From the NCBI GenBank assembly GCA_028099475.1, contig JAOHHF010000004.1, positions 1-56,519 on the forward strand: a DNA stretch of 56,519 nucleotides. The letters run 5' to 3'. A program made the position numbers and the translations under genes. Origin of the DNA: Candidatus Pelagibacter sp. (GTDB lineage Bacteria > Pseudomonadota > Alphaproteobacteria > Pelagibacterales > Pelagibacteraceae). The notes beneath the pieces were generated by a model. The model had not been told where the DNA came from. It worked only from the letters and a program-made list of their open reading frames with translations, and made no database searches. Position 1 is the stretch's first letter. Each line of letters starts with the position of its first letter. This document shows, piece by piece, positions 51,434-56,519 of this stretch.

Positions 51434-51459
51434 TAAGAGACCATTAAAATGGTCTCTTA
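51434..51459. terminator. Perfect 12-bp inverted repeat between thiV and the ABC exporter
   Basis: TAAGAGACCATT (51434-51445) and AATGGTCTCTTA (51448-51459) with only two bases between, so a 9-10-bp stem with a small loop is realistic. It lies between two minus-strand genes. The T-rich side faces the plus strand (TTTGATTTTTTG follows), while on the minus strand it is followed by TCCCTG. Hence it could stop antisense transcription as well as thiV. A dimeric-protein operator for the ABC genes is an alternative. Confidence 0.5.
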
Positions 51460-51473
51460 ATTTGATTTTTTGA

Positions 51474-52916
51474 TTAATTTTTTTTTATCTTAAGAATTAT
51501 CGCTGGAAGAAAAGTAGCTACGATAAAGGATAAAAATAATAATGATTGCAAAATGAATGGAGAAAATAGCTCTTTAGACATCAATACTCCAAAAAGTAAA
51601 CTTTTAGAAAAATTAGGAAATGGAAATAATAAAAATCCACCAATTAAACCAATAATTATTGCAATGTAAGCAGTTCTTTCATTAACATCTTTATTATAAA
51701 AACTATAGAAAACTGTATAGACAAATGCACAACAAAACAAATCAGCTAACAAAAATAAATATAAAATATCAAAACCTTTTGAAGCAATAAAGAATGAAAT
51801 TAAAGATAATAAAATAATAAAATATTTAGATAGCTTTAAATAATCAGTTTTTTTATTTAGATCAAATGTTGCTTTTCCATCCACTACAAATAAGCTTGAA
51901 ATTGCGTTAACCAATGTATCAACGGTAGAAATTGTTAATGCTAATCCAAGTGTAATTATTAGCAATGATAAAGTTTGAGTTTGCTCTTTTAAAAGTAATG
52001 TAAAAAACCCTAAATCAGGTCTCTGACTAGGATCTATAGAAAAAGACACCATTCCAGTAAATCCCATAAAAAAAACTATTGGTATAATTATAAAGAAAGA
52101 AATTAACAAGCTTTGCTTGAGAGTTTGATAGTTTTTTGCGGCATAGACTCTTTGCCAATTTCCTTGATGAAACAAGTTTGTTGCAGCTACTGCAATAAAA
52201 AAAGTTAAACCTGCGGTATAACTTGGCACGTAAGAACTACTTAATAATTGTGGATTTTTTTGTTCAATAAATTCAAATGAAAAAGTATTTCCTGTATTAG
52301 ACAAAATATAAGAGATTGAAATTAATAAAAGTATACTGATCACAATCATTTGTATGTTATCAGTAAAAATCGACGCTCTTAAACCACCATATAGTGTGTA
52401 AGTTAATGTTGCCAAAAGCACAATTAATGCTGTAATCCAAAGTTGTGTTCCCGATATATAATTGATTAAAACTGCAACCGCTGTAACCTCTGCACACAAA
52501 AATATGAACATATAAAATATGGTCATTAATAAGATTAATTTAAATAAGCTTTTTCCAAATTTTTTTCTCATAAATTCTATGAGTGATGATCCTTTTGGAA
52601 ATTCAGTTCTTATTTTTTTTCCTAAAAAAATTAAAAAGATCATAGGAAATGCAGTGCCTAACGCATATCCTATTACAGCACCTACTCCACCCCAAGTGGC
52701 TGCTGCAGCTGGGCCAAATAAAATCCAAGCTCCTAATGCTGATGCAACTAAACTTGTTGTTAAAGAAAATAATCCCACATCTCTATTTGCGGTGAGGTAA
52801 TTGTTTATACCTTTAAATTTTTTGGAATGATAAAGACCTAATACTGTAAATATTAAGCTTATAATTATAACTAATACTAATGATGTTGATTGACTTATTA
52901 TGTATGTTTTATCCAT
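51474..52916 (-). CDS. thiV: Sodium:solute symporter under TPP riboswitch, thiamine-precursor (HMP) transporter type
   Basis: Membrane protein of 480 aa with about thirteen hydrophobic segments, the sodium:solute symporter family. GAWILFGPAAAATWGGVGAVIGYALG is its conserved helix 2 region, and GLRASIFTDNIQMIVI and HQGNWQRVYAAKN are typical SSS motifs. A TPP riboswitch ends right at its start, so its expression depends on thiamine diphosphate. Symporters in this place in SAR11 are named ThiV and are thought to import HMP (4-amino-5-hydroxymethyl-2-methylpyrimidine). Substrate HMP is therefore established for the context, not from the sequence. The riboswitch 3' strand overlaps the ribosome binding site. 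Confidence 0.9.
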   Translation of the reverse strand: MDKTYIISQSTSLVLVIIISLIFTVLGLYHSKKFKGINNYLTANRDVGLFSLTTSLVASALGAWILFGPAAAATWGGVGAVIGYALGTAFPMIFLIFLGKKIRTEFPKGSSLIEFMRKKFGKSLFKLILLMTIFYMFIFLCAEVTAVAVLINYISGTQLWITALIVLLATLTYTLYGGLRASIFTDNIQMIVISILLLISISYILSNTGNTFSFEFIEQKNPQLLSSSYVPSYTAGLTFFIAVAATNLFHQGNWQRVYAAKNYQTLKQSLLISFFIIIPIVFFMGFTGMVSFSIDPSQRPDLGFFTLLLKEQTQTLSLLIITLGLALTISTVDTLVNAISSLFVVDGKATFDLNKKTDYLKLSKYFIILLSLISFFIASKGFDILYLFLLADLFCCAFVYTVFYSFYNKDVNERTAYIAIIIGLIGGFLLFPFPNFSKSLLFGVLMSKELFSPFILQSLLFLSFIVATFLPAIILKIKKN

Positions 52917-52918
52917 TG

Positions 52919-52990
52919 TTCTCCCTTTCTGAATTACCGGACAGGTTCTTAGGGTTTAATCTCAGTCTGTTAAGACACCCCTTTAAAGAA
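52919..52990 (-). promoter_or_regulatory. TPP (thi-box) riboswitch upstream of thiV
   Basis: On the minus strand the thi-box elements occur in order: GGGGTGTC (52981-52974), CTGAGA (52965-52960), ACCC (52955-52952), GAACCTG (52948-52942), TCCGG (52941-52937) and the closing AAAGGGA (52928-52922). The 5' CTTT can pair with the 3' AAAG to form P1. The terminal GGGA doubles as the Shine-Dalgarno sequence, 5 nt from the ATG, so binding of TPP would hide it. No terminator hairpin or other expression platform fits in the gap, so control is most likely translational. Confidence 0.92.
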
Positions 52991-53026
52991 TTATTATTAT
53001 ATTTTAATAGTAATTGATAGTTTTAT

Positions 53027-53116
53027 TTAAAGAATATGTTTCTCAATTAAATAGTACAATGTGTAAATAATTAAAGAACAACAAATAATAATAAAAACTT
53101 TTTCTTGATTGCTCAT
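53027..53116 (-). CDS. 29-aa single-pass membrane peptide, translationally coupled
   Basis: ATG at 53116-53114 overlaps the TAA of the upstream 97-aa gene by one base (TAATG). 29 codons: charged MSNQEK, one hydrophobic segment (VFIIICCSLIIYTLYYLI), and EKHIL at the end. The coupling and membrane profile suggest a real small protein, but at this length chance is not excluded. It lies between the pentapeptide operon and the TPP riboswitch. The rest of 52991-53026 is AT-rich and shows nothing. Confidence 0.5.
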   Translation of the reverse strand: MSNQEKVFIIICCSLIIYTLYYLIEKHIL

Positions 53117-53409
53117 TATTTTTGACTTTTATGATTCATTATTTCGATCATACACTGAGTAGCATATGCTCTCCATTCAGAAGAGCTTTTCGTTTTAAGA
53201 CTATTTAAATGATCTCTGTTACTTTTTATATCATCTTGGTGTTTTAATTTGTCAGCACCATTAAGATTTGCTTCCATACTTGATAAATTTGTCTCCATGG
53301 CTTTAACCCACTCATTACCTAATTCTACACATTTTTGATCATCTTTTTCATCACAAATTTGTTTAAAAAAATTGAATATAACATCATCAGTTTTAATAGC
53401 AGTGTTCAT
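53116..53409 (-). CDS. 97-aa helical protein of unknown function
   Basis: Cytoplasmic by look (no signal or membrane segment), rich in Lys, Asp, Glu and Asn, with three cysteines (QICDE, KCVELG, TQCMIE) and two long helices. It starts by a one-base TAATG overlap with the pentapeptide-repeat gene and ends in the same way with the 29-aa peptide. I do not recognise it. Confidence 0.65.
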   Translation of the reverse strand: MNTAIKTDDVIFNFFKQICDEKDDQKCVELGNEWVKAMETNLSSMEANLNGADKLKHQDDIKSNRDHLNSLKTKSSSEWRAYATQCMIEIMNHKSQK

Positions 53410-53915
53410 TATTTATTACATATACCAATAGAGTTTGGGCCACAAGTTTCACCATTGGTCCATGTTGCTCCAATTAAATTAGCTCCATCAAAATTAGCAT
53501 TGGTGATATTAGCTGATGTAAGATTTGCTTCCATTAAATTAGCATTTTGAAAATTTGCCTCAATTAAAGTAGAGCCCATAAAATCAACTCTTGTTAAATT
53601 AGAACCAGTAAAATTGGTTTTTTCAAAATTTGCCCCTATTGAGACTGTCTCATAAAGATTAGCTCTTATAAATGTAGAATCCGGAAAAGTGCCGAAAGAT
53701 AAATTAGAGTTCATCATTATACTTTTGTCAAAATTTACTTGTATAAAGCTAGCAAATGATAAATTTGAATTAGGAAGATAGCTTCCTTGAAGATCTTGAG
53801 ACTCTGAAAACCTACAATTAGAATAATCAACACCATCAGTTAAAGGATCGTCGCATCCTGCATAACTATTTGAAAAAAAAAATAAACTGATGATTATGAA
53901 AAGCATTTTTTTCAT
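53409..53915 (-). CDS. Pentapeptide-repeat protein with signal peptide
   Basis: I set the start at ATG 53915 (MKKMLFIIISLFFFSNSYA, cleavage before GCDDP); an in-frame ATG 15 nt upstream is possible. About 168 aa. After the signal come about twenty pentapeptides of the A(D/N)LXX type (SNLSFASF, ANLYETVS, ANFEKTNFTGSNLTRVDF, ANLMEANLTSANITNANFDGANL), which form a right-handed quadrilateral beta-helix. Cysteines at both ends may form a disulfide cap. It is probably periplasmic. It is the first gene of a three-gene operon with TAATG junctions. Function unknown. Confidence 0.85.
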   Translation of the reverse strand: MKKMLFIIISLFFFSNSYAGCDDPLTDGVDYSNCRFSESQDLQGSYLPNSNLSFASFIQVNFDKSIMMNSNLSFGTFPDSTFIRANLYETVSIGANFEKTNFTGSNLTRVDFMGSTLIEANFQNANLMEANLTSANITNANFDGANLIGATWTNGETCGPNSIGICNK

Positions 53916-53971
53916 AAATAATGTTAACAAATTCCAATAAATTAGACAAACAATAGAGAAAATATGTCTAT

Positions 53972-54556
53972 TTATTTAGTTAAATTGTGAATTTGTTCTT
54001 CAGCGTCTTTTATTGATTTATCATAATCAAGTGCCATTTGATCAGCACTTACTACATCCACTTTCTCAATACCAAAAAAATTTAATATAAATTTTAACCA
54101 AGGTGTTAAAAAATCTTCACTGCTATTTAGTTTGGTTCCACCAGATGTAATTACTAAATAAGCTCTTTTATTCCTTAACAAGCCCTCTCTTCTACCATTC
54201 GGTTTAAATCGAAAAGTTTCACCTATTCTAGCAGCTAAATCTGCCCAAGCCTTAAGTGTTGCTGGTGGTCCATAATTATAAATTGGAGCAGATATAATGA
54301 TAATATCACTTTCTTTAAGTTCGCTTACTAATTTATCAGATAACTCAAACATTTTTTTATGTTCTTCTGTTTGATCTTTTTCTTCAATTTTCATTCCAGA
54401 TTCTGTTAAACCGCTCACGAAAAGCATTTCATCATCTAAGTCTCTGTAAATTATGTCATCACCTGGTTTTTTTATTTTATCTAATAATTTTTTTGCTAAT
54501 GCTCTAGAAGTAGAACCTTCTTTTCTAGCACTTGAGTCAATTTGATAAATCTTCAT
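53972..54556 (-). CDS. azoR: FMN-dependent NADH-azoreductase (AzoR-like)
   Basis: Flavodoxin-like protein of 194 aa (family usual about 200). MKIYQIDSSARKEGSTSRALA is the phosphate-binding start, PIYNYGPPATLKAWADLAARIGETF near residue 95 is the AzoR/NQO signature, and ITSGGTK follows with the isoalloxazine-contact loop. It reduces quinones or azo compounds with NADH as a dimer. It lies 9 nt after ccdA and could be in its operon. Confidence 0.9.
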   Translation of the reverse strand: MKIYQIDSSARKEGSTSRALAKKLLDKIKKPGDDIIYRDLDDEMLFVSGLTESGMKIEEKDQTEEHKKMFELSDKLVSELKESDIIIISAPIYNYGPPATLKAWADLAARIGETFRFKPNGRREGLLRNKRAYLVITSGGTKLNSSEDFLTPWLKFILNFFGIEKVDVVSADQMALDYDKSIKDAEEQIHNLTK

Positions 54557-54565
54557 TGATTACTT

Positions 54566-55273
54566 TTAACCGAAATTTTGCATAAATGGAAAAATTTTAA
54601 TTAAATAAAAACCAATTGTCTGTAATTGGTTTGTCAAAATTAAAACACCTGTGATCAAAAGAGTAAATCCACCTATTTTTGAAATTAAATTTATATTTTT
54701 TTTGAAATTTTTTGAAAAAACTAAAAATTTTTGTATTAAATAACCTGCTAAGGTAAACGGTATTGCTAAACCCAAAGAGTAAAAAACAAGCAACATAATT
54801 GCTTTAGATAAAGTTTCTTCGATAGATGCTAAAGCTAAAATGGAACCTAAAATTGGACCTATACATGGTGTCCAACCAAATCCAAAAGCTAACCCAATTA
54901 CATATGGAAATAAAATATTTTGTGATTTTTTTGCTTCAATTCTTTTTTCAAAATTTAAATAACTAATGTTAATAAGACCAATTAATTGAAGTGAAAAAAC
55001 TATTATTACAACTCCTGCAATCACTCTTAAAGTTTCAGAATTCTGTAATAAGGTTTGACCTAAGTATGATGCAGATGCACCTAAAATTATAAAAACAGTA
55101 GAAAAACCAAAACAAAATAAAATAATCGGTAAAATATTTATTTTTTCTAATTTTAAGATGTCTTGTAATGATTGTCCGGAAATAAAAGAAACATAACCCG
55201 GTATCAGTGGCAATACGCAAGGAGATAAAAAACTTATGAGGCCTGCGCCAAAAGCAATTAATAATTCAATCAT
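54566..55273 (-). CDS. ccdA: Cytochrome c biogenesis protein CcdA (DsbD-type membrane domain)
   Basis: Membrane protein of 235 aa with six hydrophobic segments. The conserved cysteines are in FLSPCVLPLIPGY near residue 18 and GWTPCIGPILG near residue 133, the pair that carries electrons across the inner membrane to periplasmic thiol proteins and apocytochrome c. The size fits CcdA rather than full DsbD. Its start shares one base with the ppc stop (TAATG), and azoR follows. Confidence 0.93.
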   Translation of the reverse strand: MIELLIAFGAGLISFLSPCVLPLIPGYVSFISGQSLQDILKLEKINILPIILFCFGFSTVFIILGASASYLGQTLLQNSETLRVIAGVVIIVFSLQLIGLINISYLNFEKRIEAKKSQNILFPYVIGLAFGFGWTPCIGPILGSILALASIEETLSKAIMLLVFYSLGLAIPFTLAGYLIQKFLVFSKNFKKNINLISKIGGFTLLITGVLILTNQLQTIGFYLIKIFPFMQNFG

Positions 55274-56519
55274 TAGCCTGTATTTTTCATTGCCGCTGAG
55301 ATACCAGCAATAGATGTTAATAATGCATCATTTAAATATTTTTTATTCAAATTATTTTTATTGGTTTTAATTTTCTTAATAACAATAGGTTGAATAATAT
55401 TTAGCACTTCTGCGTAAATATTTCTAATCATAACTGATGTCCTAAATTGTTTTCTTGCTTTAATAATTTCTTTTGGTGTTATTTCTTTATTTAGTTTTTT
55501 TATCACTTCAAATTGAAATCTTAATCTTTTTCCAACTCTTTTCAATTTTTCATCCGCAAGAAACTCTTCATAAATTTTTGAAATATCTGTATCAACTTTT
55601 GAAATTACCATATCCAAAATATCGAGCATTGAATTGAAAAAAGGCCAATTTCTCTCCATATCATATAATATTTTTCTAAAATCTTTTATATTTGCGTATC
55701 TTAACGCTTCAGCACTTCCAAGCCATGCAGGTAACATTAATCTAATTTGTGTCCATGCAAAAATCCAAGGTATAGCTCTTAGACTTTTAATATTATCAAC
55801 ATTTTTTCTTTTTGACGGTCTGGATCCTATTGACAATTTTCCCAATGAAACATGTGGAGTGACTGTTTTAAAATATTTAATAAAATCAGAGTTATGGTTA
55901 ATATTTTTTCTGTAAGAACTTTTTGAAATCTCTGACATTTTTTCAATTAATGTTTGCCAGGATTTTTTTGGTTGAGGTGGTGGATTTAATGATGCTTCAG
56001 ATACTGCTCCAATATAACTGCATAAATTATATTTCGCTAATGGCTCATAGCCATATTTTTGTTGGATAACTTCACCTTGGTCAGTAATTCTTATTTTTCC
56101 ATTAACTGAATTTGGAGGTAAAGATCTTAATGTTGCTTGGATAGGTCCTCCTCCTCTGCCCGCAGAACCACCTCTACCATGAAAAAAGACCACTTCTATT
56201 TTGTGTTTTTTTGCTAATTTAACAATTTCTTCTTGTGCTTTATATTGATGCCAACTGGCACAAATTTTTCCGGCATCTTTACTAGAGTCTGAGTAACCAA
56301 TCATTACTTCTTGTTTATTTTGAATTAAATTTCTGTACCATTTATGTGAAAACAAATTTCCCATAATAGATTTTGCATTAATCAAGTCATCTAATGTTTC
56401 AAACAAAGGTACAACTCTAAGTTTATTTATAATTTTTGCCTCTTTTTGGAGAAAAGATACTGACAATATATCTGATGCTGAAGATGTCATAGAAATTACA
56501 TAAGCACCAAGACATTCAG
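55273..56519 (-). CDS. ppc: Phosphoenolpyruvate carboxylase (C-terminal part, cut by window end)
   Basis: The frame is open to the window edge (ECLGAYVISM continues upstream of the ATG at 56490), so about 415 residues of a protein of roughly 900 are seen. Active-site markers are GYSDSSKDAG near the visible residue 65 of the fragment from 56490, FHGRGGSAGRGGG and the C-terminal NTG ending (the regulatory NTG terminus of PEPC). It fixes bicarbonate onto PEP to give oxaloacetate, an anaplerotic role that complements the isocitrate lyase nearby. The stop overlaps ccdA by one base. Confidence 0.95.
   Translation of the reverse strand, partial: ECLGAYVISMTSSASDILSVSFLQKEAKIINKLRVVPLFETLDDLINAKSIMGNLFSHKWYRNLIQNKQEVMIGYSDSSKDAGKICASWHQYKAQEEIVKLAKKHKIEVVFFHGRGGSAGRGGGPIQATLRSLPPNSVNGKIRITDQGEVIQQKYGYEPLAKYNLCSYIGAVSEASLNPPPQPKKSWQTLIEKMSEISKSSYRKNINHNSDFIKYFKTVTPHVSLGKLSIGSRPSKRKNVDNIKSLRAIPWIFAWTQIRLMLPAWLGSAEALRYANIKDFRKILYDMERNWPFFNSMLDILDMVISKVDTDISKIYEEFLADEKLKRVGKRLRFQFEVIKKLNKEITPKEIIKARKQFRTSVMIRNIYAEVLNIIQPIVIKKIKTNKNNLNKKYLNDALLTSIAGISAAMKNTG

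Overview
The window looks like a chromosome segment from a SAR11-type marine alphaproteobacterium (Pelagibacterales). The basis is the very AT-rich sequence, the extreme gene packing (many 1-nt TAATG junctions, convergent genes sharing a TTAA stop, divergent start codons 5 to 32 nt apart) and the gene content: taurine and TRAP-like tricarboxylate uptake, methylcitrate cycle, glyoxylate-shunt isocitrate lyase, DMSP-demethylase-like GcvT proteins, a SpeD-SpeE fusion and a TPP-riboswitch-controlled symporter of the ThiV type. No 16S gene is present, so the assignment is inference. I see no prophage, insertion sequence, integrase or CRISPR array.

Layout. 1-3913: end of a HAD phosphatase, then the methylcitrate operon prpD-prpB-prpC. 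3925-6869: class Ia ribonucleotide reductase nrdA-nrdB behind a candidate NrdR box. 7027-8752: phosphohexomutase and a small exported protein. 8859-12886: minus-strand run MFS, rpoZ (with a long acidic tail), dusA, tauE-like exporter, HIT protein. 12901-17630: hydroxyisobutyrate-type dehydrogenase, FMN protein, FAH-family hydratase, DUF1330, gamma carbonic anhydrase, redoxin, glycosyltransferase. 17670-22821: EamA transporter, tctCBA and an AbrB-type membrane protein diverging from tctC across a palindrome. 22811-29454: GT9, DUF6165, PhyH oxygenase, an amino-acid ABC uptake set without its ATPase, and a polyamine/methylthioadenosine block (SpeD-SpeE fusion, MTA nucleosidase, apt). 29599-32024: accessory patch with a nonsense-interrupted His-rich gene, a truncated 3' copy of tRNA-CAU, an HTH regulator, two tail-anchored miniproteins and the intact tRNA. 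32068-41960: dimethylglycine/sarcosine dehydrogenase-like gene, ald, a class III aminotransferase, tauABC and an Ldh2-family dehydrogenase, together a taurine/amine nitrogen module. 41946-43549: second copy of the regulator plus tail-anchored miniprotein module. 43550-48450: beta-CA-like, SOUL, two GNAT-like proteins, a RamB/ScfR-like regulator and divergent aceA with a dense TTTGTAAA repeat field. 48543-56519: DmdA/GcvT-like gene, ABC-2 exporter, thiV with TPP riboswitch, a pentapeptide-repeat operon, azoR, ccdA and the 3' part of ppc.

How the parts work together. Propionyl-CoA and acetyl-CoA overflow pathways (prp, aceA, ppc) sit in one window with a short-chain-acyl-type regulator. Taurine import feeds an aminotransferase whose alanine product is recycled by Ald. 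Spermidine synthesis by the fusion enzyme releases methylthioadenosine, which the adjacent nucleosidase and Apt would convert to AMP.

Best candidate for something undescribed: a duplicated module in which a tandem winged-helix regulator is divergent from a small tail-anchored protein carrying a shared NVDVLKQR motif, with CCAAAAYGGG boxes between them. One copy lies inside a 1.57-kb segment bounded by a 49-bp tRNA direct repeat, which looks like the scar of a minimal tRNA-integrated element.
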